From the NCBI RefSeq assembly GCF_043641665.1, contig NC_092190.1, positions 10,503,548 to 10,567,547 on the forward strand: a stretch of DNA of 64,000 bases. Reading direction: 5' to 3'. Source of the stretch: Enoplosus armatus. Lineage: Eukaryota; Chordata; Actinopteri; Centrarchiformes; Enoplosidae. The translations under genes and the position numbers were made by a program. Positions 13,501-27,271 of the stretch are shown one piece after another (the first letter of the stretch is position 1; the number at the start of each line of letters is the position of its first letter). Under the pieces are notes generated by a model, which was not told the origin of the DNA, made no database searches, and was given only the letters and a program-made list of their open reading frames with translations.

Positions 13501-14244
13501 TTCAAAGCACAGCACTAAAAGCTAATGCTCTCAGTGAACATAGAGTACATAAGCTTTCAGTGGTGTAGAGAACATGGAAGTGCATGTATGTGCTGTGTTT
13601 TGCCGTTTTTTTTCCACAAACGTTAGAACAGCAGAAAGCCCTATCTATGTGTTTTAATTCATTGTTTTCAAATGTACTCTTCTGTGATATTCCACAATTA
13701 ATATTCTGAATATATGTTTGAATATATGTTTAAAGCCCCTATATACCCACGGTGCACCCCCACAGATGTTTTCACTTAATAATGTATAATGAGGACATAC
13801 TTCATCATAACATTGCGCCTTGGACTTTGACCCTCTTGTTCATACTTGCGTTGCAGTCCGTAAAGCGAAATTTGAAGTAAAAAGATACGATTTGCAACGG
13901 GTGCTACATTACTTAACGTTAATTCTAACATACAGTATATATTAACAACTGTAAAATGACATATGTCAGATGGCAGATGTTTTTTTTGTTGTTGATTATA
14001 TTTTCATACAGAGATGCAGCTGCTGGTACTTTGTTCTATCTGCATGTGAAGCAGCCTTACATTTAACTTGTAACTTGTGTAACACACTTGCCAATTCTGC
14101 TGTGTAACCGTATACATTTTTGCAAAACTTTATGATATGTGACGGTGAATAATCAGATCATTGCAGTCCTAATATGTAGTGTCATCTGTCATTGCGGCTT
14201 CTGTCATCTGTCAGTGAGCTGTCATCTGTCTGTGCTCTTTCAGC

Positions 14245-14462
14245 AGTCACAATTGCATGTGACGTATCTTCCGCTGCGCAGAGGATTGTGGGTTAGAATA
14301 GCCAGAAAAGCATGCTGGCTCGCATACTGCAAAATGCGACTGGATGCAGTAGGACATCCTGGTATTTTTAGCAAACTGCATTTGACATACTATGTATTTG
14401 GACATACTAAGTATATTTCTGGCATACTAAATAGGATGGTAGTATGGGTGTTGAATACAACC
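14245..14462. repeat. Dispersed fish repeat with TACTAAGTATA-type core
   Basis: Contains ACGTATCTTCCGCTGCGCAG, AGGATTGTGGGTTAGAATAG, ATGCAGTAGGACATCC and CATACTAAATAGGATGGTAG, a combination I recognise from MITE-like fish repeats. Ends are not resolved. Confidence 0.6.
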
Positions 14463-15294
14463 ATGTTGTCACTTGTCACCTTATCATTCTTATTAGTTAA
14501 TTGAATTTGGTGCTCCTACATACTTCCCAGCATAGCTCTGCCCAACATCAACCTGAGCAGAGGTCTAATCAGCCAGAGTAACTGAAAACACCTGTGTGGG
14601 GTACCTGTGTGTTAATTACTGTGAGTCATTCAGCTCTTGTATTAAGTTTTAGTTTAGTTTTTCTCTTTTTATGTCATGGATTTTAAACTAACATGTTTCA
14701 AACCCATCCAGGACTACCAGGCATGTACTAAGCACAAGACACTCAAAGTTGCTGTCAGAATTTCTTTTTCAGCAGGACTGGTGCATCTACATCTGTTTGA
14801 TCTGACTCAGACTGAGCTATTTGCAGCATGTTGTGTCTGTGTGTATACATGACGTATTTTAGCACAGCCAGTCACCGCGTCTCTCTGTGTGACAGCTGAG
14901 TCTGGCAGTGCTGTGACAGCAATAGGGAGAGAATAGCAGCAAGCAATGATGAAGAAATGTCTTGCTCAAAAATGAGATAAGGTGATTCTGTGTTTGAAGA
15001 TGACACCAGTGAATATGTCATCTGCACTGCACTCCTCATATCTGTCAGTTTGTCAGGAAAAAGAGTAATTTGTCTCTCTGATTGGGAGAATTAAAGGTTG
15101 AAGAGAGAAATCTCAGGGAAGATGTGTTAAAGTTAATATGCATTATACATGTACACCCAAGTGTTAGAAACATGACAAGATACATGCACACCCAGTAAAA
15201 ATGATTTATCTTGTTATATTTGATCAGCATAGTGAATTCATACACCAAAGACCATTAAAAAACATTGAAGTCATTTTATACGTTATATTAACGT

Positions 15295-15552
15295 ACATCA
15301 CCCCTGTCCCCCCTGCATTACATTAACACACCCACCCCCTACTGGACACTTTATCTGGACACTTTACTTTACCTTATTTTGGTCACTGCACTGTTTGTTA
15401 TTTATCATATCTTATCTTATTTTTATTTTATTCTTATTTTACCTTTTATATTCTACTTATTTGTTGTCAAAACAATAGCACCTTCAGACTACGGCAAATT
15501 CCTTGTAATGTATGTTACTTGGCAATAAACAGTTTCTGATTCTGATTCTGAA
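15295..15552 (+). mobile_element. LINE-type 3' end with TGATTC tail
   Basis: Non-coding 3' tail containing CACTTTATCTGGACACTTTA and AATTCCTTGTAATGTATG, then TTGGCAATAAACAGTTTC and TGATTCTGATTCTGA. Typical of fish L2/CR1-type 3' ends. No reading frame remains. Confidence 0.7.
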
Positions 15553-15956
15553 GTCTGAAATCAGTTAACAATGGCAGCATTACTCCAAATCTATTGAGTC
15601 ACGTGTCAAATTGAATCTAGCTGACAAGCCCATCTTCACAAAGCAAATATTTGGGTTCACATTGGATACTTTACAAACCTCTAACTGCTTAACCTGCAGT
15701 CTGCTCTGCTGGATGGGCTGATGTGATTGTAAAAGAGGATTTTGGAGGATTTCGGGCTGAAAGACCAGAATGGCAGAGCAGGGATTCATTTGGTGTTTTC
15801 ATCAGCACAGCAGTGCAGAAGACCTCTCAGTACAGGCTCAGAAAGCATCGGATCTGTCTTTTATTCAGCCACCTATAGGCTTTAGGTCTGGTTATTATAC
15901 CCCACTAGGTGGTCAGATTGTTGTCAAAAAGCAATGGACACTAAACACAACAAAGG

Positions 15957-16287
15957 TTAAAGAGGACCTATAATGCTTTTTCTTATTTTCTGTCATGTAT
16001 ACATAGTGTTACAATGTCAGATATTCATACTAAACATTGCCAAAGTTGCCAAATAATGAGGTAAACGTATGTAAAAGTAATCCTTGGCTGGCCAATCAGA
16101 AAAAAAGTGGGCTTTTAGGCAGGGGGAGCTTAAAGAGACAGGAGCTAAAATCGGCTGAAGGGCTGTATGAAGGGCCAGTATAGGATAAATCTGGAATTTT
16201 TTGAACTGTGAATCATAAAAAGCTGCTCTAGTGGAATCACAAAATGGAAATATAGAACTGTAAATAAGCATAATAAGTCCCCTTTAA
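15957..16287. mobile_element. TTAA-bounded MITE, 331 bp
   Basis: TTAA at both ends (15957-15960 and 16284-16287), with terminal inverted repeats AGAGGACCTATAATGC and, reverse-complemented from the right, AGGGGACTTATTATGC (13 of 16). No coding capacity. The sequence has the look of a very common fish repeat. The TTAA target suggests mobilisation by a piggyBac-type transposase; that link is inference. Confidence 0.8.
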
Positions 16288-18809
16288 ACTCATGTCCTCG
16301 AGTTCCATCAGTCTGTGTCTCCAATCTTTTAACAGTGCTATAATGACATTAACTTCTATCCTAACTTCCTCCTTTGCTCCAGTCACAATTCCTGTGCTGC
16401 TAGAGGATTTTGTCACTAGCTATTTTAATATATAAATTCCATGTTCCAGATTTTAAGGGAGGTTAAAGGTTTTTACACTTTTAATTTTCCCGGTAATTTA
16501 GTAACCCTTCAGTTGACTGATGGTTAAATGAAGTCTGTTTGCAGGTCTGTTTCATTTGAAACAAACTATGTTGTGCAAGACATCATTATTTCTCTTAGTG
16601 TGCAGCCTGCTAGAATTTCACTGGAAGAAAGTCATACTGTGTACAATTACAGTTAATGTTCACAAATTAACTTTTAGTTAAGGTTAATTCATCATAAATC
16701 AAATAACAACAACTAAAATAACAATAACACAATAAGTGTATTGTGAAAGAGTTGCTAGTACTGTAATTCTTCACAAACGCAGACAGCTCAAATGAATTAC
16801 AGACAAAGAGGGAAAAACTTTTTGGCAGACAAACATATGACCCCTCAACCTAGAATGCAGTTCATCCTCAGAACAAATTGAATTTGAAAAGAGGATGACT
16901 GAATGAAAACAGATGTTTGCTCAGTGGTATAAAAATATGAACTGATGTTATGAAATACTTCTAAGCGGCTTGGTGAGTAAAAATAGCGTGTTTGCTTTGA
17001 CCCCTACTGTGCTCAAAGTGCAGTGCTCTCAGTCGCAGACCTTCTAAATATCAGTCCTGGCAACACAGGTTAGCTCTCCTCACTGTTTTCATTCACAGCA
17101 AAAGGTCTTTTAACGTAGCACCAAACATTCAGTTCATTACTCCAATGCTAGATTTTGTATGTTTTTGATCCATAAATCACCTGCATTATAAGCTTCCAGC
17201 TGCTAGAATGATGCTGGTATATATATAAAGACCACAAAAAAGTACACTTAAAAACAACTTAGTCGAAATAAAAGTTGAAAGCCTAACAGAAGTTTTAAAT
17301 TTAATTGCCTTTTCACTCTGAGAAAGAGCTCAAAAAGAGTCTGAAGGAGAATCTGAAGAAATTTGACGACAAATGCAGTGTGTCCTGTGTTGTTGGTAGT
17401 TTCTATGCTCTGAGGAAAACATGAAACGATCCGGTTGTCTTTGTGACAGCGGCGCAACAATAAAACCACTTGGAAATGCTGGGGGGGGGCACTTTAATAA
17501 GATAATTAACTCTCTCTCTGTTACTCATTCTTTTGTGTATTATGAATAGATCTTCTTTGTTTAGTCTTTGCGTCTGTCTCTGAGTCACTCGTTCTATTTC
17601 TGCTTTACTCGCACATACAAGTTTATACACTTAGTGATGTGTGTGATTGTGAATGCAATGCAAAGGGCACAGCGGGTAAAGCCTCCTGGACATGTTCCTA
17701 TTCCTTCTGCTTGCTGTATTGAGCCACCACCTAAGCTCTGCTGGATCAGTGCGTCAACAGGGGATTCCAGCCAGTTAAGCTGCTGTGGGTGGACACCTAC
17801 CCGTCAAGGCTGAGCGTTGTCTGTGTCACGCACTTTTCCATCCAGAGGTGGAATCTTTATCACTTACCCAGTCCTTATCATAGTCTGCAGTGTCACCTTC
17901 AGTGTTTTCCATCATGAGAGCTCTCAAGGCCAGGCTTTTGTTATGGGTAGTAGACAGAAGGCAGAGGCTGTGTTACGGTAAGTCTCCATGGCAGGTGTCT
18001 AGATCACCTGGGACAACCCCAATCCTCATGTCCTCTAACTTGAACAGTAAAAACATCCATCAACAACCATCTACCATTTATCTACATGTAAACAAAAATA
18101 TTAAATTATTACGCTGTATTTTGTTTACTTTTTACCTGCACAATCTCTTGATTTTTACGTCTCTTTTTCTGACACAGTACTCATCAAAACATAGCACATT
18201 TATTTGAAAAACACTCAAAAAAGAGGATGTAAAAGTCACAGTTTAGATAACAATTATACACATTTACATTTATATTATCATTTATATTTATATATTATCA
18301 AACCAGCTATATTTGCCTCTGTTGATGTGTGCACAGTTATAAACACAAAATTAAGTTAAGCTAAAGTCTATAAAAAAACAGCATATGGCATTGCACGTTT
18401 CTCATTTACTGTTTGTGTTTTTTCTTCATTCTTTCGTTCATCCAGTGCAGTAGAAACCAACCTCCAGAGGAATTATTTATGCTCTGACATGCCTCCCCAC
18501 TGATATCCAGATTGAATGGAATGAATACACACTGAATTGGATCGTCGTCATCCATGGTGAAACCTGGCCTGCTGTCTGTGATTGTGTCAAGTTAACAAGG
18601 ATGGATCCCTAAAAAGGGAAGTCACGTGGGACTGCTACTACATGGGAGGTGAAGGTCATATGACACCTCTCATGTGCTGAAGGCGTCGGGAGGCTACTTT
18701 TTGGTGGCCCTGCTAGCTTGTCTACTTTTATTGAAGGAAGGTAATCAGTGAAAAGGCAGATAACACAACGGTCCTTGAAATGTAATAGTCAATAGAATTA
18801 ATCCTCTGG

Positions 18810-19000
18810 AGACCTTGAATATCTAAACCAAATTTCACAGCAATGCATGAAAGTTCAAGATATTTCACACAAAATCAAAAAAGTGTATCTCATAGTGGTG
18901 CTAAAGGAAAAGTCAGGTGATTAACAAAATCTTTAGGATTCATTCTGGTTAAAAAGTGGTGGACCGACCTACATTGCCATCACTATTGCCTAAAAACAAA
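18810..19000 (+). repeat. Dispersed fish repeat (AGTGGTGGACCGACC family)
   Basis: Carries ACCAAATTTCACAGCAATGC, AGTGGTGCTAAAGGAAAAGT, ATCTTTAGGATTCATTCTGG and AAAGTGGTGGACCGACC. A copy fragment in opposite orientation is at 48540-48640. Looks like part of a retroposon; family not named. Confidence 0.6.
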
Positions 19001-20681
19001 TATCGTTTCAAACTAAACTATGCAGATTCACTTTTAAGAAGGAGATTATAAAAGTAAGAATTGTAATTTGAAATGTCATCAAACTAGAGTCGCTTTTGAC
19101 CACTCTACACATTTACTGTAAGGATTTATTTGTTTTCTGATCCACTTAAAGCCCCTGAAAACATGCATGGTCTCAAAAACATTGGTAAGTTTAATTTATT
19201 TAAGAGTTTCAACTGTTATAAATTCAGCTAATCTGCTTCGTCAGGACTGTGTGGGCTTAGTTTGATCAGATTTGATTGACAGTGGCCTGGCAACATCAAA
19301 AAAACAAACAAATTATCATTACATTTTGATTCAAATATTGCTAAAACAGGATTGGTTGCCAGAAATCACCTTTCCCTTTCTACTTCAAACCAGTGAGAAA
19401 ATCACAAACAAAACAAAAAATACAGAAAATATCATTCATATATCACTGTTTTTATAGTGAAGCTTCAGATAAATATGCATTAGAGAAACCTCAGAGGTTC
19501 TCAGTTTTCCATTCCCCAAACAATACTTGTCCACAGTGTAGAAAATTGTAAATCAAATAATTTATTTTAGGGGTAGTAACTTTTTAATGTAAGATGCAAC
19601 AGTTGTAATTTGAAGGCCCATAAATCACCTTGCAAATCAACTTAAGTAGCCTGATAACAAAATCAAGTGAGCAGGTGAACAGGACAAAAGGCAAGTGGAA
19701 AGTGAGAACTTGCAGCAGTGAAATCAAATCAAACAGAAGCAGGAAGTGAGGTCAAATGTCAGAAATGGAAAACACTGACTCCAGACGGGAGGCAGAATGA
19801 TGAAAAACAAAGGCACCTTCTTCACCTCCACTGGTTGCATTATTGTTGCTGCGTTGTGAGTGCTCTGTTTCATTACAGCACTGATTCTACCTCTAGTGAG
19901 AGACACTGAGGGGAAGCCAGCAATTAGCACTGATAGATTTCATTACCTTAGTTGGTCAACCTGCAGTGTGACTGTAAAAGCAGCCTCCGGTCATCCGCAC
20001 CTCTAAGCACAAGATGAAAGGGGAAGAGGAGATGATGAGCTGCAAGGTTAATTGAAGGTTGATGAGATATTTCATGCTGAGGCTGAAAGAACATATTAAT
20101 GTTTAATAAAGCAAGATACCTTGGCTCAGACCTCATGACAATGACATTCATGACTGGTCTTTGCTCCAACAGACAGAGTTAATTTATCAGGACATCGCTA
20201 GTTCATAAATCATCGTGAGCCACATGTTTATGCATTGAAACACAACCCTTTGGACTTACGTATTGTGTCATATTGAAAGTTTTTATGGTCAAGCAGAGTT
20301 TGGATCAGCTTTCTGTCACCAGGTAATGGACAAATCTATGTTATCGAATGTTTTCTGTGTTTGTATGCATGCGTTCCAGAGTGCCTGCTTGTGTATTACC
20401 TGAGTTTATGGTGTCTGTGCATGTTTTGCTCAGTGCTAAATTAACTCCTCATTTCCCTTTGGTAGAGACAGTCTCACTCTTTGATTAACAGGTTAGAATT
20501 CAGCTCTGTCGTGGCCATTTACCAGCATCCCACAGGCAGACGGAGAAGATCCTGCACACAGGCACTCGCTCATTCCTCCCTCTTCCTTTCCTTCCCTCCT
20601 TCAGACTACATCAATCATCATTAGGGAATGAGGTGCAGGTGACACCAGTAATTACCTTAAACTATTTTGAATTAGAATTTC

Positions 20682-20709
20682 AGTGTGTGTGTGTGTGTGT
20701 GTGTGTGTT
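20682..20709. repeat. (GT)n microsatellite
   Basis: Run of about 28 bases. Confidence 0.95.
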
Positions 20710-22299
20710 TGCACATAAACACACACAAACATGTAACCATTTTGGTGTGTGCCTGTCCGGACCCTTACCCATTAATTCAATGTCAATTTAACTGGCTGGC
20801 ATTCGCTATAATCGAATAATCTAGATGAAGAGTCAAAGTTTCATTTACCATTTTTCATCTTTTAACCTCAAAGTCTGCATTATTTGATAAGGATGTTGAC
20901 CCCTGGTAAGTGGTCTAACACAGATGTAGGAAATGAAATAACAAATTCATCTGCTTTCAGTCTAATGTTGTTTGAGCTGTTGAACATTCACCTCATTCCA
21001 CATATGTTTGCTTTCCAAAGGACTTTACTTCCTCCACATTAAAACAGTTTTCATATGTACCTCACCACAAACTATATGCCCTGGCAGAGTCATGCATGAT
21101 CAAGTAGCTGAATATGAGTAACTAGATACTGTATTTCTGTACTTCTTCAAAATGTAACAGCATACAGTATTATTCATTTAGTTGGTAATTTACTTTTATG
21201 TGTGAAAATCATAGAAACACTGTATTGAGGGTTGAGCTCCAGTGTCACCATCCATGGACCTCCAGTGTCACTGAAACTATTGATTGTCCCAATAATCAGC
21301 CTTTCCATCACATCACGTCTGATAATGGAAGCGTGACTCGAATGCAACCCCCTGCCCCCATCCCCCGTGGAGATATCCTGTTGCATGATGATGAAACAAC
21401 CTAAAGGTCACATGTTTGTCTCATTGGCCTCCTATCCCTGAATCTCCTTACAACCCACTCACCCAATAAGACAGCAATGTTAGCACATGCCATATGTTTC
21501 ATATGTTTTTATCTCAAAATCTGGCCTTCAAACATTTAAATGGCATCATAAATGAAAGGAATACTAACTTTTGAATATTGAATACTCTCTCTCTGTAGGC
21601 TTGAAAGGTGAAAAAGTTTGTGCTTTGCTCCTTTGCAGAGGGCTGCAACTGTACTCAGAAGTTATTATGGACTCCAATGCAATCACAGTAGTTCAAACCA
21701 TATCAAAAGGTTCACACAGAAACACTACAACTCTCATGAGGCCAACTGCAGGTGTCAGAATCTATCACTTGACAGAGGAGCTCAAACTCAATCAGTGTGT
21801 TCAGTTTTCCTGAGCAAGCAAATACTTTTAGATATATAGAAATTAAATTAGGATGTGTAATTGCCACCAATAAATAGCTCAAATGTTCCAAGCCTATCCA
21901 GCCCTCCTGTTTATAGGACAGAGGACTGACGTGACATGATGAATAACATTGGGCACAGCTGGCCAGGCTGCTACAACATCTATGTGTCAGCTGTGATTTA
22001 CAATATTGAACAATTCCTCCTAAGTGGCTGATGTCTGTCACTCAATCAACTCACCATCCATCCTAGTTAGATCTCTTGATCCAGCTTCATTTTGTTAGGT
22101 GGTTTTCTTTGCCATCATCCTTGAGAAGAAGACATAATAAGTCAGTTGAATACACTTCAAGCTGCTGTGTTTTATTCACCAAATTTAACAGCTGTACAAA
22201 CATGGTGTGAGATCGCACAACATGTTGAATGTGCTGTTATCAAAAAACTTGTCAGGCCCCCTTAATCCGGCCAGTTCAAAAGTTTCCACCGGTTTGATT

Positions 22300-22440
22300 T
22301 TAACCCTTGTGTTCAGGTCTGTGAATGAAATTTGGCTCATTTTTATGTGGAGAACATGTAAAAGAAACACATGCACACTGTACACCCCCCTTACACATTT
22401 ACATTACATATATGGTATTTGGGTACACTGGACCCGAAGG
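22300..22440 (+). mobile_element. Solo, decayed piggyBac left end
   Basis: TTAA at 22300-22303 is followed by CCCTTGTG and a stretch that parallels the first 210 bases of the element at 4619: GGCTCATTTT, then AGAACAT, CTGTACACCC, ACATTTA, and the palindrome-like GGGTACACTGGACCC at 22421-22435. Small deletions separate the shared blocks. No right inverted repeat or transposase frame was found downstream. Confidence 0.75.
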
Positions 22441-25400
22441 TACTAGGCACTAACAACCTGCATTTCCAACTCTATGCTGACTAGGCCCTCCTTTATCTAC
22501 TAAACTTTCCTCAAGTTTTTTCTTCAGGTGCTCTGCAGACAGTGCTTTCCACCAACTCAGCAAATTCGACAGCAGGGACGCACAAGTCCTACCGCGTCTT
22601 CTTTTCTGCTTTACTTTGTCATGAAGGGTTTCTTTTATCTGTTTTCGGAGATAAAGGATTTAACTTATTTACCTTTATTAAGATTTGATATTGAAGTAAG
22701 TTTCTTCTAAATAAGTGGTGGCCAAATAAGTGCTGAATTATTATTTAGGAGCTTGATTATTAAAGGCTTAACTTAAGAAAAGTTAAAGCTATGATTAAAA
22801 TTGCTCAGTGCTCATTTTGTCAGATTCCTCAAACAGCCTAATTTTGTAAATTAACTATAGACATTGGAGTATATCTATATTCTAGGCAGGAAATGCAAGG
22901 GCTCTGTAATGGATTTTAAAGTAGTAGGTTTGGAAAATAAGAGAGCTCAGTCGTCTCAGAGGTAGGCTTTTAGCTATGTGGTAGTAATATCCACACGGAG
23001 CTCCATCAGGTCTGTAGAATTGCTGTACTTTGCATCAAAACTCACTCTCTGGAGCACTTTGTCCATTTTTCCATCCTGTCTTTTAATGTGACAATTAGGT
23101 AAGAGGAAATGGAAGAGTCACTGACCAATCGCCTCTATATGTCCCTTTTTTTTCCCAGCTCTGCTGCCCCTGCATTGCAGCTTAAACATGGTCGGCTCCC
23201 TCTTTCTCTGTCTTCTCTTCTGTTCCTCCCCATCTGAATTTACGTCAGTCCCTTTGTAACACATCTGAGTATAGATGAAAAAAAAATGATCTGAAAAATA
23301 CTCATTGGAGACAGTCATATACATGCAATGTAAATTTTCATACCTTCAGTCTTAATGTTATTTTACACACACTTGATCACTATTTGTTCAAATAAAGAAT
23401 ATTTGAAAAATGTATTTTCTGCCCCATGTCTGCAGTTTGTTGTTGTTAGCTTCTGTCCACTGTATTAAAATGTATATTCAATCAGATCCAAGTTCATCAA
23501 AGAGATTTTATGAATAAATACAGTAACATAGAATGTTTAATTATAATACTTATTGAAACAGCTTCACAATACTGTATATATACTATATTCTGAAGAACTT
23601 GTAAATACATTTTAGTACAATTAATTAGAATTAATTACAATATACTTTTGCAACCAGTTCAGTCTTGGTTGGTAGTAGTAGCGAGGTAGGTATTTCACAA
23701 CTTTTGCAGCACATGTTGAAAGACAGCTGACAGCTCTGGCAAGTTAACATGACACAAAGAATTCCAGTGAGAAACAGAAGCAGTTAGCAGTAATCACACT
23801 AATGGGACTGCGCCAATAAATTTGTAGCTTTTATAGCTTTCCAAAATGATGTTGTTAAAACACAGTGGAGCTCATTGACTCATTGACTTTTTTAGTTATG
23901 CGCATAAACCATACACGATGTTGTGAAGATTAGTAATTGTTGTGAAACTAATGGTTCATGGTTTATAATTATTCTTATCTTATACTTTTCTGTTCAAGGT
24001 GTCACAGTTGTATAGCCTTTGTGAAATGTTAAGTATTTTCACAGCACTACACACTGCAAGTGTGTATGGAAGTGGACACTGGGTTTATACATTAAATTAA
24101 CAATACTTTATCTTTTACAGTTAATACATTCACTTTGAAATGAATGGCAGATGTAATACACATGTGCTATTATTTGTCCAAGGTGCCAAATGACTTTCTA
24201 ATTCTGGTAAGACGCCCACCACAGTGACACAAACAAAAGATGTCATTTCCCTCTTTTTATCACAGAGTTAGTTGCTAAGTTACTGAAATCGACTCATGAA
24301 ATGCTCCATTCAAAAACAAATCTTTTGAAAGAAAGACTCCCCCAAATGCTTTGTGTTTCTCTTTCTCTTATTTGTTCTCTGGGGGGTCTCGTTGTCCTTA
24401 CCTCTGTAGACTGTTGGCTGCTGTGTCAAAGCGATGTGAGTCATTATGTTGCTTTGTATGTCTGTCTTTCTACTTGCCTGCCTGTTAGCGTGCTACTCTG
24501 TGTCCATCATTTCCTTGCATTCCTTCTCATAAGAAGCTTTTAGCATTTACAATATATTGTGATGAACAACCGAGGGCTGGTCAGGTAGGTGATGAGATCA
24601 CACGCAAAATTAGTGATTAATGTACCTCAGCCACAAAAGCAGTTACTCAGAAGTGCCAAGGGGCACAAAGTCTCAACAATTTGTCAAAACATTCTCATGA
24701 GATTTCAAGTGGTTCCTGAGTTTAAATTTGGAAGGACATCCTCATATCAGTGGAGTTGTAGGTAAGAGCCAACAGATGCTGTATTTTTTCATACTATGTA
24801 AGCTCAAGCTCTTATAGGCTTCTATATTCACAGTAATGTCTCTGAAAAAACAGTGAGCTGTGGCAAAAACACTGGAGACACAATATCACACATCCTACAT
24901 TTATGTCTTCAGTGATGATGATCAGTGATGTGTATCACATGTGTTATATTTATGTTGTTTTGCTCCTTTCTGCTAAAAGGGTTACCATTTTACTGCCTCC
25001 CTCAATATATCCTGCTCATATGGAGTTCACACCCTGTTTTCCAAAGGTGTGTCTGCAGCCTTTATTTACTGCCAAGGTGTGTAGTTCATCTTGTCACAAT
25101 GCAGGTTTTCTTCTGTCCAGAGAAGCAAAAGCAAAAATTCCCATTCAATTCACAATATGCAAAATGTCCAGGGTACAAGGAAGATTAGGGGGAGTGATTA
25201 TTTCCATCCCATAACATGCCCTATGGGACACACAGGGTCACAGAGATACACGATTGCTTATCAGCCCCTTTCACACAGATTAATGGACAGTTTAGCTCTT
25301 CTATATTTAAATAACTAAAGTAAGGCCTCTTCAGAATAGCTCCTTGACAAAGTCTCAGCATCTCTGTGTGGGCGTGTTGCCACTGGATACCAAATAAAGT

Positions 25401-25869
25401 ACAAACCAAGAAGGTAAAGGCTTATAGGACACTCATCAACATCAGTAGTGATCTGCTCAAACTGTATTGAGCTGCATCAAGGTCTTAGGAATGAGCCCTC
25501 ACCTGCAGAAAACCAGAACATCACAGAGAGCACCACCACATTTCATGTTTTTTTCCCACCTTAGTAAAAGCTGACACTCGTCATTTACCCATAGAACATG
25601 AGTCATTGCACAGATGTGTGAAAATGTGTGCCCGGCAAAGCCAGACCATTGCTTTGTTTTGACATTTCATTTGGGTGTATTGTTGGTACAACAGCTTGAT
25701 ATCTGGTGGCGTGACGAAACAAATCAGCAGTGATAAACATCTAAATTTCTTTCCGAAGCAATCTGCAAGCACAATGAACTGAAAGTGATTTCTGAAGGTA
25801 ATGTTCTTGGCTGATGGATGCAACTGAAGGTTCCAGTGTACAGGTCCTAAAAATTGTGTGTGTAGGGTT

Positions 25870-25938
25870 TTGTTGATTTTGTAACGTCTTGTTGTGATAA
25901 GTGCTACATAAATAAACTTTATATTATTATTATGCATG
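25870..25938 (+). mobile_element. Retroposon tail with ATT repeat
   Basis: GATAAGTGCTACATAAATAA then ACTTTATATTATTATTATG is typical of fish retroposon 3' ends of the 'GCTATATAAATAAA' kind. Body not delimited. Confidence 0.45.
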
Positions 25939-26131
25939 TCTCTGAGCATTGACAGAGGCATACATCTCAAACCCGACCTACTTGAGAGGAGAGTGTTCAG
26001 GCAATCTTTGACCTCCGTGACCTTTCATACATGGACTGCACTGAGGTGGTGATTGGAGGATGTGCAGCAGGAGGTAATGGCCATTGTTATTAATTGGTCA
26101 CAACATGAGCCTCAATAAGTTTGATAGTATT

Positions 26132-26166
26132 GGTATTTATTGATCCAAAGAGAGATCAAGGGTTCT
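26132..26166 (-). mobile_element. Possible LINE-like tail, minus strand
   Basis: On the minus strand: CTTGATCTCTCTTTGGATCA then ATAAATACC, resembling a GGATCAATAAA LINE end. Very short; weak. Confidence 0.3.
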
Positions 26167-27239
26167 TTTTATTTCTTTTGAGATAAGGGTATTTTCTGCT
26201 GCTTAGTACTTTACCTTTTTGAGTCTCTCAAGTATGTTGTTTTTATGTAAGCCAAACTGGGTCTCAATGATAGCAGCAGACAAGGTAACTGTAATTCTAG
26301 TCACTTGGGGCTGAAAGGATTTCAGGATGTCATTATTCATATAGGAATGATGAAACCCCTCTTCCTCCACATTGATTTCTCTTCTGAATGCTCATCCATT
26401 CATGAATTAGCCAGGCAGTGCTAATCTCCGTCAGAGTCACTGTATTGATAACAAGTACTCCTTTCATCAATAGCCATCTATTACACAGAACCTTGCCATC
26501 TAAATTATGTTCAGTTTGTAGGGAGTACCTTTTTGTGTGCATGCTGTTATCCATTACAATTAAAATGCTGTCAAGAGATGCCAACTTGAAGGGAATTGTG
26601 TTTTAAAGGTCAAGATAACGCTGTTGAATAAGCCCATCTCTACTAAACTCTCATGCATAAAGTCTTTCTTTTACTGCATGTGATGGGATGCTCAGTTTTT
26701 GTATGTTTTATTGTCCATTAAGGCCAAGTGTTTGTTTTTTTTGAAAGTACATGATATAGATTTATTTACATTTTATGTGCTATTGGTGTTTTTGAGAGGA
26801 GCTATGTAAAGAGTAGCTATGAGCCAACATTAAGTTTCCTTTTGATTCCATTAAAACCACTCCAAGCAGAACCACCAAGTAAGCAAGAGAATGAGTCAGT
26901 GGCAACGCCTGTGCACTTTACCTTCTCCAGTTTCAGCATGGCCTCGTACTTTGCTTAAAGCGCTCACAGGAGCTGAAACTGGCTCAGATGAGGCCTGACT
27001 GCCTGAATTTGTTACTCTTCTCTTCCCAGTTCACTTAAGTAGTTTCAAATTCATGAAAAACATCAAAAGCACAGAAGAAAATCACGTATAATTGCAGTAA
27101 AATGTCAAAGAATTAATGAGGAGATTAGGTATAATTTGACATAGAGACTTTATTAGAATTAAATAATATTACACAAGTAAAGCAAAAGCAAAGTACTACC
27201 AGCTGGATAGTCACCCAGGTGTACATACACATTTATAAC

Positions 27240-27271
27240 TGTGTGTGTGTGTGTGTGTGTCAGAGAGAGAG
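27240..27271. repeat. (TG)n followed by (AG)n
   Basis: About ten TG units then five AG units. Confidence 0.9.

Larger units (their letters stand above)
7626..14244. other. Non-coding stretch with microsatellites
   Basis: Holds three CA microsatellites and a short AATTC tandem near 9775. No frame resembles a known protein. Confidence 0.55.
16288..22299. other. Non-coding stretch
   Basis: Apart from the dispersed repeat at 18810 and a GT microsatellite I see no gene or RNA. Confidence 0.55.
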
